Part shown: piece after piece, positions 10,501 through 25,500 of the stretch | How the letters are laid out: every line of letters begins with the position of its first letter | Numbering within the stretch: position 1 is the stretch's first letter | Program-made: the position numbers and the translations under genes | Assembly (NCBI RefSeq): GCF_033118175.1 | Contig: NC_083711.1 | Location: 49,176,001-49,240,000, forward strand | Direction: 5' to 3' | DNA from: Dama dama | Lineage: Eukaryota > Chordata > Mammalia > Artiodactyla > Cervidae | DNA length: 64,000 nt | Notes under the pieces: generated by a model | The model's input: the letters and a program-made list of their open reading frames with translations, nothing else | What the model was told of the DNA's origin: nothing | The model's database searches: none

Positions 10501-13500
10501 GAAGTTATTAGTGGACTTTGGGGCTATTTGCCAGCAAATTTGGAAAACTCAGCAGTGGCCACAGGACTGGAAAAGGTCAGCTTTCATTCCAATCCCAAAG
10601 AAAAACAATACTAAAGAATGCTCAAACTACTGCACAATGCACTCATCTCACATGCTAGCAAAGTAACGCTCAAAATTCCCCAAGCCCGGCTTCAACAGTA
10701 TGTGAACTATGAACTTCCAGATGTTCAAGCTGGATTTAGAAAAAGCAGAGGAAAAACAAAAGAAAAAAAGAAAAGGCAGAGGAACCAGAGATCAAATTGC
10801 CAACATCCGCTGGATCCTTGAAAAAGCAAGAGAGTTCCAGAAAAACACCTATTTCTGCTTTATTGACTATGCCAAAGCCTTTGACTGCGTGGATCACAAC
10901 AAAGTGGAAAATTCTTAAACAGTTTGGAATACCAGACCACCTGACCTGCCTCTTGAGAAATCTGTACTCAGGTCAGGAAGCAACAGTTAGAACTGTATAT
11001 GGAACAACAGACTGGTTCCAAATCGGGAAAGGAGTACATCAAGGCTGTATATTGTCACCCTGTTTATTTAACTTACATGCAGAGTACATCATGAGAAACA
11101 CTGGGCTGGATGAAGCACAAGCTGGAATCAAGATTACTGGGAGAAATGTCAATAACCTCAGATACGCAGATGATACCACCCTTATAGCAGAAAGCAAGGA
11201 GGAACTAAAGAGCCTCTTGATGAAAGTGAAAGAGGAGAGTGAAAAAGTTGGCTTAAAACTCAACATTCAGAAAACAAAGATGATGGCACCTGGTCCCATC
11301 ACTTCATGGCAAATAGATGGGAAACAATGGAAACAGTGACAGACTTTATTTTCTTGGGCTCCAAAATCAGCCATGAAATTCAAAGACGCTTGCTTCTTGG
11401 AAGAAAAGTTATGACGAACCTAGACAGCATATTAAAAAGCAGAGATATTACTTTGCCAACAAAGGTCTGTCTAGTCAAAGCTATGGTTTTTCCTGTAGTC
11501 ATGTATGGATGTGAGAGTTGGACTATAAAGAAAGTTGAGTGCCGAAGAATTGATGCGTTTGAACTGTGGTGTTGGAGAAGACTCGAGAGTCCCTTGGATT
11601 GCAAGGAGATCCAAGCAGTCCACCCTAAAGGAAATCATTCCTGAATATTCATTGGAAGGACTGATGTTGAAGCTGAAACTCCAATTTTTTGGCCACCTGA
11701 AGTGAAGAACAGACTCACTAGAAAATAACCTGATGCTGGGAAAGATTGAAGGCAGAAGAAGGGGATGACAGAGGATGAGACAGTTGGATGGCATCACCGA
11801 CTCAATGGACATGAACTTGAGTAATCTCCAGGAGTTGGTGATGGACAGGGAGGCCTGGCATGCTCCAGTCCATGGGGTCACAAAGAGTCGGACATGACTG
11901 AGCGACTGAACGGAACTGAACTGGAGCTATCTCTGGGCATCTGCTTTTAAAACCAAGTTCTTACAAAATCAGGAGAATGAGATTTTTTAAAAAATCTTGG
12001 TTCACCAAAAATCTTTCTGCCCTGTGGATAAAGAATCCAAACCCGTGAAATTTTCTGGCTGCAATAACTTGCCTTGTTTTATTCTGAGAGAAACCAGAGA
12101 AATGCTAATTCTTGGGGGATGGGGATGGGGATAAAGTCCACAGGACTAGGAATGCAAAGACTCAGGGTTAGTCTTAGCTATTTTTCACTGGTAGAGTGGC
12201 CAGGCACATGTCTTCTTTCATAGTACTTACTGCTTCCCTGCCCACTGGCACACCAGTTCTTAAGATTAAGATGAGCATAGCTACAAGTACTCCATTAGCT
12301 GCAAAATGCAGTGTTATTGCATATTATTAATACTAAACCCATCTTGCTCCTTGGAAGGAAAACTATGACAAACCTAGACAGCATATTAAAAGCAGAGACA
12401 TCAGTTTGCCAACAAAGGTCTGTATACTCAAAGCTATGGTTTTTCCAGTAGTCATGTACAGATGTGAGAACTGGACCACAAAGAAAGCTGAGCACCAAAG
12501 AATTGATGCTTTCAAATTGTGGTGCTGAAGAGGACTCTTGAGAGTCCCCTGGGCTGCAAGGAGATCAAACCAGTTGATCCTAAAGGAAATCAGTCCTGAA
12601 TATTCATTGGAAGGATTGATGCTGAAGCTGAAGCTCTAATACATTGGCCACCTGATGCAAAGAGCTGACTCACTGGAAAAGACCCGGATGCTGAGAAAGA
12701 TTCAAGGCAAAAGGAGAAGAGTGTGGCAGTGGATGAGATGATGTGATGGCATCAGTGACTCAATGGACATGAATTTGAGCAACCTCTGGGAGACAGTGAA
12801 GGAAAGAGGAACTTGGGTGTCCTTGGGGTTGCAAAGAGTCGGACATGACTTAGTGACTAAACAACAACAACAAACCCATCTCATCTGGGGCTTTGCCATT
12901 TTTTAACTTTAAACACGTTTTCTAATTCATCACACCCAGTTAGCTACTACATAGGTGCCCAGCTGTAAGAAGTCATTCCACTTTAGCAGCAAGATTAATA
13001 ACAGGTACAATTTACTGAGGGACTGCTATGGGCCTGGTGCTTTGAAATATTACTTCTAATCCTTGCAACAATCCCAAGAGATACATAGTTTCCCCATCAT
13101 GCAATTGAGGAAACCAAGACTGAGATATCAACTGACTTGCCCAGGATCATCCATCTGGTGAGTGACTGAATCAGAATTCATTCAATCATCGGTCTTTCTA
13201 ACACTGAGGCCCATACTCTTCTCGCTGGATCGCATGCCTCATCCTCTTTCCTTTGATAAATATGATTTTATAACTGGGACCAGGACTGGGGGAACTGTGA
13301 GGCTCACCACAGCTTCTCACCTGAATTAAAATGAAGGGGAACTCGGGCTTCCCTAGTGGCTCAGTGGTAAAGCCTAGAATCTGCCAATAAAGGAGACATG
13401 GGTTCGATCCCTGATCCGGGAAGATCTCACATGCCATGGAGCAATGAGCCCAGGCATCACCACTGAGCCTGCCTTCTGAAGCCCAGAAGCTGCAACTACT

Positions 13501-16500
13501 GAAGCCCGCAGACCCTAGAGCCCGTGCTCCGCAACAAGAGAAGCCACTGCAGTGAGAAGCCCACCCACCACAATTAGGAGGAGCACCTGCTCACCGCAAC
13601 TAGAGAGGCCTGTGCGGCAACCAGACCCAGCACGGCCAAAAATTAATACATAAATAAAATTATAAAAAATAACGGAAGGGGACTCTGTATGATAAAAAGG
13701 AAAGAACAGCTTCAAAGGAAGGAGCAGACCTGAATTTCCCTTCCACTCCTAGAAGCTGAAATCACCATGGACAAGTTGCTCGCCCTGATGGGTTCCGTCT
13801 ATAAAATGGAGCTGATTATCCTCCTGGCTGCTGTTAGCAGACGGACACACAGCAGCCTGCAGAACACAAAGTACTATGCGAGGACAGTGTGCTGACCCTG
13901 TGGCTGTCATCAGGTAGCCACACTCCACGGCCTATCACAGTGACCTTTCCCTCTCTGATGTCACTCTTGGTGGCACCCCAAGTTTATCTTCATCAGCTCC
14001 TCATTTAAAAAAAAAAAAAATGTAACAGCTCCTGAATCTCAACCCTCCCAAGCAGGCTTTCTTTTTCCCCTGTGTATCTTCCAGTATTACCCGAAAAAAT
14101 AATACTGAAAGAACAATTCCCATGACTGTGTCCTGAAGGGAGAGAGCTTGAGGGTCTCCTTCAGTTTGCAGTAAACGTGGAGACAGGACCTTTCAGAGAC
14201 ATGACCCTGACTCTGCAGCTCCACACAGGGAAGTGGCTATTGGTAGACATTTCATTCCATGTAAAAGGACACGTACGTAGAAATAAGGCCAGAGAAGCAA
14301 CTGATCCCTCATCACCCTCAAATCACCTTGAGCCAATAGCTACCTACCTCATAAAGTCCCTGCTGGAAATGTTTTTCAGAGTGTTTATCAGACTTTCTCT
14401 AAATATGCAGTCATTTAGCACAACTATTTATCCAAACATGGAGGTTTATTAAAGGCTCCTTAATCCAAGAGCAGAGAGAACCAAAGAGCCGATCCAAGAC
14501 ACTGTCTGATGCCAAGTAGCCACTGGCCTGGCTGATATTTCGTCCACATACCATATAGCCTCACAAACTGGCCACACAGCTAGGAAAATTAATTGTCTAG
14601 CCCACACTCCCTGTGTCTGAAGGCTGCAATGATGCTGCTTGGCTGAAAGATGCATATTTTTCTTTCTAATCTAGACACAATGTCTAGAGAAGGATATTAG
14701 TCCAAGGTAATAGAATCAAAAAACTTGGCCACAGAGAAGTCCATCAAGAGGGATGGAAAAGAAAGAAACAGGAGGACTAATGTACCCTCTCACTTGACAG
14801 AGAGAGGAGATGGGCCCCCGGTATCTTGAAAAAAATCTCAACTTCAAGTCCCTAGGTAGAATTCTTCCAGAAAGTAAAGTTGTGAGATGGGCTAATGCAC
14901 AATTCTGTAAAGATCATGCATTAACATCTTTAACATATCCGCCCCCCCTTATTTTTTTAAATATCCCCTTTTAAAAATACTTCTAACCAAGGAACAGAGA
15001 TATGAGGAAAATTTACTTTTCACTGGATGTCCTTTTGTCCCTTAAGCTTGGGGCTTCATACTACCTATGCATTAACTATTCAAAAATTTTCAACTTTAAG
15101 AAAGAATAACAAATACAAAATTAAAAGAAATTAAATTTATTGTTCCCTCAAGAAAAATAACACAGTACATACAGTATTTCAAAGATGCTCATTTCTCCAA
15201 ATATTGTCAAGTAAAAACTATGCCACAGAACACATTCTTCCTTGGCTGTGTGGCCAAAGCTGGAGACAGCATTTATTTGTTGGCATATGACAAATGGATA
15301 CAAAAGTTTGTTTCCATGAAACAGTTCATCTTTTGGTGAAACTTTCACAGAGCTTTCTAAAGAAATGGCTAAATTACTACTCACTGAATCAAGTAGATGG
15401 AAAGCTTAAGTCCTAAACCTACCTTTAACCAGTGTTAACATGGGAAATTTACAACTCCAGCAAACTATCTTGTATAGAAAAAAGAAAAAAAAAAGAATAA
15501 AAACATACCCCCAAAATCACCCACCTCTGAAATAAAGTCTTCTACAAGGCGCTGGTGGTGAACGCTGGAGTGATCCTGTAGTTCTTCATTGTACTGTTCC
15601 CCCAAAAGGTGGATACTGAATTCTGCAACCTGCTCAGTGGCTGGTTTTGTGGATTCTTCTATCACAGTCTCAATTTCATTGCTAATCTGGATTTTTAGCA
15701 GAAGAACAATAAATGTCAATGTTCACTCATTCAGTCAAGAAATATCTACAGATCACCTATGATATGCCAGACACTGTGCCAAAGGCAACTTCTGATGATG
15801 ACTATTTATATAATATTTGACTTTGAAACTAACTGGTAGATTTTAAGACAGGTTATTATTAAAATTACTGTGTATTTGTGCATTTCTTTGAATACACAGT
15901 GATTGTGGTCACTGGTTCAGGGAAAGAGAAAAATTCCCACAGATAACCACCAAAGTTCACTACCTGTGAGTTCGTAGAAAAAGCTGAAGTTACACACTGC
16001 TAATTATTGGAGAAATGCAAATTAAAACCACAATGATATATCACCTCACACCTGTCAGAATGGATATCTTCAAGAAGTCTACAAATAAAAATGCTGGAGA
16101 GGATGTGGAGAAACGGGAATCTTCATTCACTGGTAGGAATGTCAATTAGTGCAGCCACTATGGAAAACAGTATAGACATTTCTTTAATAGAACTGCCTGA
16201 AAATAGTCCTGGAAACAGCCATTAAAAAAAAGTGAAAGTCACTCAGTCATGTCCAGCTCTTTGCAACCCCATGGACTACACAGTCCATGGAAATCTCCAG
16301 GCCAGATTACTGGAGTGCGTAGCCATTCCCTTCTCCGGGGGATCTTCCCAACCCAAGGATCAAACCCAGGTCTCCCATATTGCTGGAATATTCTTTACCA
16401 GCTGAGCCACCAAGGAAGCCCATAAATACTGGAGTGGACAGCCTATCCTCTCCCCAGTCAATCTTCCCCACCCAGGAATAGAACCAGGGTCTCCTGTATT

Positions 16501-19500
16501 GCAGGCGGACTCTTTACCAGCTGAGCTACCAAGGAAGCTCAATAAAACTGAAATATATTTCCCTACAAATTCCCATTGATCCCAGTTCTGAAACCTGGAT
16601 GCATATAAAAACTATAGGCCCCAGAGAAATCTTCAAATAAGGATAGGAACCTATCATCTTTCCTGACTTTTCATAGTTCCCTTTCTCCGGACACTTCTCG
16701 GGCTCTTAATGTCTTCCTTAGAGTATGATACACATAAATGACGTCTGATAATTAAAATATGGTACAACTATCACTTTCCTGATAGCAGATTCGAATTTCT
16801 GTTAATGTAACGTAAAAGTACTCTTGTTTTACTAGTTCTTCCTCATACTGCTGAGTCATACTGAAACTAATAAAAACCTTTAGCCTTAAGGAATTTTGTA
16901 CAAGACTTTGCATTCTTCAATATTAAATTTTCTCTCATTAAATTTAAATAAAAACTCCCATTTTCAGTATTAGTATAAAAGAAATATTCTTAGTAACCTA
17001 GCTGCAATACGAGGCCTAAAATGCTGACTAAAATTTTTAATGATTTTAATGCATACCTGGTTTGGAAGAAAATAAATCAGAAGTCAAAAAAGACAGGCTA
17101 GAAAAATCCAGAGAGGTGATTCAGTGATCTATGCATACACAGTGTATCTAGCAATCTCTTATGACCTAGGCCTTAGTTTCAAATACTACAAGGGATAGGA
17201 TATAAAGTGCCAGGTGTATACATGTTGAAAAGTCAGATCAAAGACGCCTACACAGACAATTTGAACAACAAATTAGACTAAGTTGAAGGAAGAATAAGTG
17301 AACTGGAAGACATTTCTGAATGCAACATAGAGGGACAAAGAAATGAAAGTTAAGAACGAGTGGTTAACAGAGAAAAAGTATAAAATGTGGGAGTCAGATA
17401 TATACCCAATCATATGAGGCAACACTGAGAATTTTCTCTATATACATTTTTATGAAACTGCAGTATCCTCAATACTGTGTTATATGCTACTATATTGTAC
17501 TTGTAGAACAATACAAGGCCCATCACCACTGCAAGTGACTAGAAGTGTGAAGTCAAGTGGGCCTTAGGAAGCATCACTACAAGAAAAGCTAGTGGAGGGG
17601 ATGGAATTCCAGCTGAGCTATTTCAAATCCTAAAAGATGATGCTGTGAAAGTGCTGTACTCAATATGTTAGCAAATTTGGAAAACTCAGCAGTGGCCACA
17701 GGACTAGAAAAGATCAGTTTTCACTACAATCTCAAAGAAGAGCAATGCCAAAGAATGTTCAAAGTATTGCACAATTGCATTCATTTCACATGCTAGCAAC
17801 GTAATGCTCAAAATTCTCCAAGCTAGGCTTCAATAGTATGTGAACCAAGAACTTCCAGATGTTCAAGCTAGATTTCGAAAAGGCAGAGGAACCAGAAATT
17901 AAATTGCTAACACTGGTTGGATGATAGAAAAAGCAAGACAATTCCAGAAAAACATTGACTTCTGCTTCATTGACTACACCAAAGCCTTTGACTGTGTGGA
18001 TCACAAAAAACTGGAAAATTCTTAAAGAGATGGCAATACCAGACTACCTTACCTGTCTCCTGAGAAACTTGTATGCAGGTCAAGAAGCAACAGTTAGAAC
18101 TGGGCTGGTTCAAAATTGGGAAAGGAGTATGTCAAGGCTGTATATTGTCACCCTGCTTATTTAACCTATATGCAGAGTACATCATGAGAAATGCCAGGCT
18201 GGATGAAGCACAAGCTGGAGTCAAGATTGCCAGGAGAAATATCAACAACTTCAGATATGCAGATGACACCACCCTTACGGCAGAATGTGAAGAGGAACAT
18301 AAGAGCCTCTTAAAGAAGGTGAAAGAGGAGAAAAAGCTGGCTTAAAACTCAACATTCGAAAAACAAAGATCATGGCCTCCAGTCCCATCACTTCATGGCA
18401 AATAGATGAGGAAACAATGGAAACAGTGAGAGACTTTATTTTCTTGGTCTCCAAAATCACTGCAGATGGTGACCTGCAGCCATGAAAAAGACGCTCCTTG
18501 GAAGAAAAGCTATAACAAATCTAGACAGTATTAAAAAGCAGAGACATTATTCTGCTAACAAAGGTCCGTCTAGTCAGAGCTATGGTTTTTCCAGTAGTCA
18601 TGTATGGACTATGAGAATGGGACCATGAAGGAGGCTGCGCACCAAAGAATTGATGCTTTTGAACTGTGGTGTTGAAGAAGACTCTTGAGAGTCCCTTGGA
18701 CTGCAAGGAGATCCAACCAGTCCATCCTAAAGGAGATCAGTCCTGAATATTCATTAGAGGGACAGATGCTGAAGGCTGAAGCTCTAATACTTCGGCCACC
18801 TGATGCAAAGAGCCAACTCATTGGAAAGTAACCTGATGCTGGAAAAGATTGAAGGCAGGAGGAGAAGGGGATGACAGAGGATGAGATGGTTGGATGGTAT
18901 CACTGACTCAATGGACATGAGTTTGAGTAAGCTCTAGGAGATGGTGAAGGACAGGGAAGCCTGGAGTGCTGCAGTCCATGGGGTCACAAAGAGTCGGACA
19001 CAACTGAGTGACTGAACCAAACTGATGTACGCTGATGTTTTAGACAGAATGCTACTGTACACTCAACAGACTACAGCAGAGGTAAACGTAACTTCTATAT
19101 GCGTGAGGAAACCAAAAAGCTCATGTGACTTGCTTTATTGCAATATTCACTTTATTATGGCCATCTGGAACTGAACCCACAATATCTGAGCTATGCCTGC
19201 AGTTACACTACATTATAGGATACTTACAGTAGTACACCATGTAGTATTTGGGAGTCTACAGTTTTACAAAAATGGGTATAGGAGTGTGTTTATGCTTATT
19301 TACTTTGCTTTGGATTTATTGTACTACCTTAACATAAGGTTTTTAGTCTATTATAAATTTGAGAAATTCAGTCATTATCTCTCATCATTACATTAAATAC
19401 AGAGAGGGGGAGAGAGAGAGAGTAGTATCTTAACAGTAGGAGAAAAAATAGATTACCCACAAAGGAATACGAACTGAATTGTTAGTTGAGTTCTTAATAG

Positions 19501-22500
19501 TAACAGTAAAAGTTAGAAGACAGTGAAATAAAATCTTGACCAAAAAAAAAACCTTCTATCTAGAAATTTATACAGATTATAAGTATCTTTCCAGAATAAG
19601 GGGATAATAAGAAAATCTTCAGGTGACCAAAAACTGAGATTGAACCAGTGAGAGATTCTTACTAAAGTAATACCAGAAGCATATATTTCAGAAGGAAAAT
19701 TATTCCAAAAGAGACGTCTAAGATGCAAAAATGAATTTTAAGAAAATAAAACAGTACACACCTGGGCAAATGTAAAAAATTTTAACTATATAAAATAAAA
19801 ATGATGCAGTCAAATTTTTAAGATTAAAAAGAGAGAACTAAAGGAGAGAAAGAAAGAACAAAAATACTGAAAATAACATACAAAACAGCAGGGTAATCAC
19901 TTGAATTATTTTGATGTTCTAATGTTCCTGCAGACTCAGGATAAGGATAAGTATTCTGAAAAACAAACTTTGCTAGATTAAAGACACATGATAACATACA
20001 GGGTAAATACTATCAAGTCAGGAATAGAGTATGTAATTTCTAAAACAGTATCTGAAAAATGCATTAGGGAAAAAGCTGAACTGTAAAACTGTACATGAGA
20101 CTTCACTCTGAACTAGTCATGTACGCCTGTACTGTCCTGTCTTCCTACTGGTTCTACAAATTACCTTCAAATTACTCTCTCTGTCACGGAATGTTCCAAC
20201 TGATTTCACATAATCTCTTCATTTCCATTACAGTGAGTTTTATCTCATTCTATAAAAGTTTCCAGACTTACACCATAACATTCAGCATCAAGTTCAGAAC
20301 CACAGTATCACTTTTTATTCAAATATTTATCAAATGCCAATATTTTCTAGTACCATCTAATTTGGACACAGTTTTGCTGAATACTAAAGGTATTGTATTG
20401 ATACAAGGGCCCAAACTGGCTCCAGCCTTGCTCAGTAACAGGGAAGGTGGTGGATAGAGTCGGGTGACATGAGTTGACTTCACAGCTGGTAAGAGAAGGT
20501 GTAAGGTAATAAATTGTACCTTTCTAGTGAATATGTTCAATCAAAGTGTGCTCTGTATTAAGGAATCTGTGATTTACGCACATTTAATAAAATTTCTAAT
20601 GAAACATTTCCATCTTCGTAGAAGCATATACTTCTCAAAAAATCTGGAATGTGATAGCCAACTTAATGCTTCTTAGTGGACAGATTTCCATTAGTAATGA
20701 TGCACTTAAAAAGCACAGTACTTCTTTAAACTACATAAAATCTATATCCTTTCCCTCTGAAGAAGAGAGGACTAAGTCCTGATTTATTAAGAGACAGAGA
20801 ACATAGGCAAAAACCCTCACAATGAATTATGCACACAGCCCACAGAAGACAGTGGGCTTACCATGAAGACAGCTCCCCAGGTTCCAAGTTATTTAATTTA
20901 CAATTCAAATCTATTCTTTGCCAAAAACAGGCTTATTGGGCTCTCCAAGGAATCTCAGATTCTTTTTAATGTACTGGTTTTAGAATCTACATTTCCATAA
21001 AGAGAACCACCTGAAGTTTTGTGTTGTCTGGCAATGAACAATAAATCTCTCTAAATCCCCGTTCTCCATGTTAGAAACTAAATAATGAAACAGGACATCA
21101 CTCACACTGTCTTCTGGCCTCTCCAAGCTGCTCTCTGAGATCCCGTCATAGGAGGTCACCCCTGGATATGGAGCACTGAGACCAGCATCTAAAGAGAAAA
21201 ACAGAAACATCTGTATGAATTCAGTCCACGGCTAAATCATAATGTCTATCAGGAAACAATAAACTGATTTTGATGCCATTCATATAAGTCATTTGCTTTT
21301 TCATCTGCAAAATTCTGTGCATTTTAACCTCAAGACACATGAATTTCCTCAGCACAAGAAATAAATATGACTCATTCAACAAGTATTTACTGATACCTAC
21401 TTATATGTCAGGCTCTATACAAGCCTCCAGGGATACAAAGTCTTTATCCTTAAGGAGTCATCTAATAAAACTAACCTGTAAAACTCTCAGAGAGGGGAAG
21501 TGGCTGAAGGTTGGAATTGGCCAAAAATTATAATTTTTGATGCTGGGCCTCACCATGCTATTTTTTTGTATGTTTGCAATTTTCAACATAGAAGAACTTT
21601 TTTAAAAAAAAATTAAAAATAAAGAAATCAATTACTAATTTACAGGAAATGTAGAGATCAAAGAAACAAACAAAGTACACCACACAATGCAATCAGGAAA
21701 ATCCTTATTCTGGGAAACTCTAAAAGACAAATGACAAATAGTGGAGCTAGAAAGATTCTACCTTTTGACATAAGCAGTGATTACAAAGTGTTTGCCTTAA
21801 AATAATTCTTCAGGTTGTACATTTGTTTTAAGTAGTTTTCAGATTCTGTATTATGTACTTAATAATTAAGGATTCTTAAGTACCCAAATTATAATGTCAT
21901 AAAGTAAGTGAAAAAACAATTGCTTTTTCTTGAGACTTCTTTAACAACAGAAGGAGAGACAAATTGGCATTTTTTAAAATATGAGCTGAAAATTGTGCTT
22001 CCTTGCAATTAAATAATAAATTTTAAAAGAAAAGTGAATAAAGGCACAAAAGCATACCTCCCAGCGTTGACATGTCACCAACAGGAGCTGGAGATGACAA
22101 TTCAGAGCTAGGAAAAAAAATGTCTGGAGTTAATAAAATGACAGAAATGTGAGGGTTTATTTTGGGGTTTGTTTTCCAGAAAGGAATTCACCTGATCTCC
22201 AATTAAGGATTCCCAAACTGAGGTACTAAGTAGCAATTAAAAAAAAAAAAAAAACCCTCATTTATTTTACATTTTTTGATGCCTACTCAACTCGAATCAC
22301 TCTACATATTATTAAATAATACTCCATATTATGTAGTATGCATATATATATATGTACACACACATAATATACCCTACATAATACTACATAACCACCCTAT
22401 ATAGTACTTCCTTACTATTTCATAACCCTGTTTCATTTTTTTCCTCAGTTCTTTTCACTATGTGAAATTATTCTGTTAATTTATTTATCTACTTCTTTAT

Positions 22501-25500
22501 CTATATCCGTACCCTTAAGTCTTCTAGAATGTCATTTCCTAACATGGTAGTCAGTGGATGTATGTGGTAATTTAAATTAATTTAAAATTAAAGAAAGATT
22601 CAAAATTCAGACCCTCATCCACACTATCCACATTTCAGTGTTCAACAGTCATATGTGGCTGATGGCTATTTTATGGAACAGCCGAGTAAAGAACATGTTT
22701 ATCATCACAGAAATATCTATTTAACAAGACTGCCTCAAGAATCTAAACTCTAAAAAAAAAGAAAGAATCTAATCTAAACTCCATGAGATTAGGGGCTTAT
22801 CTGCCATATTTGCACTGTATCTTCATCTTAAAAGAGAAACTACCACTTAATAGGCACTGAATAGATATTTTTGGAATAAATAAACACTATTGACCAACCA
22901 GTCTAGTGTAGAAGGCCCTTGGCATACAGCTGTGAACAAAATACTCATGGTCTAGGAAGGTTACCGCCTAACAGAAAACAGTAACAAACATAATATAAAC
23001 CCAACAAGCAGTTCAGACACAAAAGTACTGGCAATCACGGGGAACATATAAGCCCAAATCTCATCTCATTTGAGAGGTCACAGAATCATGAAACTTTTTA
23101 GTATAAAACAAGTCAAGCTTAGAGACATGATTTGCTATAGGCCACACGGCTCCCAGGTTTCGGGTCCCCTGGCTATCCTTTTACCGTTCAACCCTGCAAC
23201 TATAGGCAAGGATCAGAAGACGTCAGAGGATAATCTGAGAAAGTCCTTAAAGAAACGGTGTTTCCCCGAGTCCAAATTTCCACATAGCCCCAAACATACA
23301 ATTTAAATTACAGTAACTGAAAACTCTCTTCAACTTTCCACATACAGTTTTCAAAGACGACTTAAACAGTCAAAACATCTCCCTCTTAGACTCGCTTTGG
23401 TCTCAGTGAGCCCCATCTTCACGTCAGAACCACTCCTTCCAACTGCCCTGCCGCTCTAAACTAGACCATGGGCTCACAGCCACCAGACAAATGGGGCACA
23501 CATCTTGAAGCAGCGATTTTCACTTTAAAGTAAAAGCACAGAGAGCTAAGCAGAAACTGATATGAATTTGGACATGTACACACTGCTGTATGTAGATGGA
23601 TGACCGACAAGGACCTCCTGTGACAGCACCTGGAACTGTCTCAATGCTATATGGCCACCTGGATGGACGGGGCGTCTGGGGGAGAACGGATCCATGCATA
23701 TGATGGCTGAGTGCCTTCACTGCTCACCTGAAGCTATCATAGCACTGTTCATCAGCTAGATCCCAATACAAAATAAAGTTTAAAAATAAATAAATAAAAC
23801 ACATTAGTATTAAAACACGTGTGGCTCTATTATAGAGCACAATATAAAGTTTAAATGAATATTAAGTTACAACATGATCATTTCAAAGACATTTCCTGGC
23901 TGGAACTGAAGTGGGGGAATCAGTTGAGGCCATGTTCCCTAAACCCCCAAGCTTTGGTAGAAAATTTGAGAAACATAGGCTAAAACAAAAAAATCTCACA
24001 TAAAGATTCTCCTGGTTTTTGAAAATACTATCTAAAAAGAAAAACATATTAAACCAATACACCAAACTTATCACTACTGGTTATTTTTGATATACTTGCA
24101 GGAACCTACTTACTTATCTGCCATTCAAAAGAATATAAAGGAATATGACATCTGGATAAGTCATTTTGATGAATGATGAGTAGAGGAAGATCTGGGTGAT
24201 AAGAAAAGGTCACGGAGCTAGCCAATGAAGGAACTGTGGTGTAAAATAGGCCCATTTGAGTCCAGAAACCTCTCTCTTACCCACATTAATTCCACACCAC
24301 ATGGCCTTTATGTGACCCATATGCCCTAGACGGGCAACCAGGATGGTTTTCCTTGGTCTTAATGATAGTGGTGTTACATCAACTAAGTGACCTAAAAGTC
24401 AAAATGTGTAAGGACCCAGAAAGAGGAAGGGAAACCCAGTCAGAGCTGGAGTGCAATCAAGTATGAAGAGCAAAGAGGTCAAAGTAAAACAAAGCACAAA
24501 ACAGTAACCAGAACAGGAAGCTGAGATGACATGGCAGAGAAACCAGACCTCACTAGGGACTGGTCAAATTGTCTCCCACATCAAAATCAAATTTAAGCTA
24601 ATTCTCTAAGTAAGCAAGAAAGCATTCAGAATGGAGAAATTTGCTTACTTCAGTAGAACTAGATTTCACTTACTGAGTTCAAAATAATCTTTGTTTTTTT
24701 CAAAATAACATTATTTTAATGATGGTAAGGGCTTCCCTGGTGGTCCAAATGGTAAAGAATCCACCTGCGAGGCAAAAGACCTGGGTTCGATCCTTGGTTT
24801 GGGAAGATCCCCTGGAGGAGGTTATAGCAACCCACTCCCGTATTCTTGCCTGGAGAATCCCCATGGACAGAGGAGTCTGGTTGCCTACAGTCCACAGGGT
24901 CACAAAGAGTCAGATATGACTGAGAGATTAAGCACAGTGATGGTAATAGATATTATTACCAACACTTAATTAATACTTAATCCCTCATCCTCCCACACTT
25001 CTTTCAGAAGACAGTACCATGAATCCCTCACATTTGCTCATCAGGTATGCCTCCTACAGGGATGCCCTAGAATGTCGCTCACAACAGAATTACAATACAG
25101 AGCTGCATTGAGTTTGGAGACAGAAATGCTTCATTTCTAGGCCAAGCCACAAATTTGTAGTTGGTCAGCTAAGATCTTTAGCTTAATGTCAGCAGCAAAC
25201 AACCATCTACTGTCTCATTTCCTCAGCTTATCCAGCACATAATTTTTTTCCTCACAGCTACTGCCTAACCATGTCAGTGGAATTCAGATGGAACTGTGTC
25301 AAAAATACCATAGTCACATGGAACCTATGTTTAAAAACATAGTAGGGGACTTCCCTGGTGGTGCAGTGGATAAGAATCCACCTGCCAAGGCAGAGGACAC
25401 AGGTTTGAGCCCTGGTCCGGGAAGACTACACATGCCACAACTAAGGCTGTGCACTACAACCTACCTACTCTAGAGTCGGTGAGCAACAGCTACTGAAGCC

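Larger units (their letters stand above)
9685..15524 (-). other. IMPG2 intron 7
   Basis: Holds two BovB fragments, a MIR and a CHR-type SINE (listed separately). About 9690-10520 and 13690-15520 are unique or unrecognised, with short A-runs near 14010. Confidence 0.75.
15687..21105 (-). other. IMPG2 intron 6
   Basis: Holds an L1 fragment, a double-headed Bov-tA, a BovB copy, a Tigger end and a (GA)n run. About 16560-17530 and 19430-21100 are unique or unrecognised. 15720-15790 resembles an old dispersed repeat of the MIR/L2 class. Confidence 0.75.

Noticed and set aside
10797..11339. 180-codon open frame with an intact YADD motif
   Set aside because: Part of a 5'-truncated BovB with a frame change just upstream and no endonuclease domain; not a functional element or host gene.
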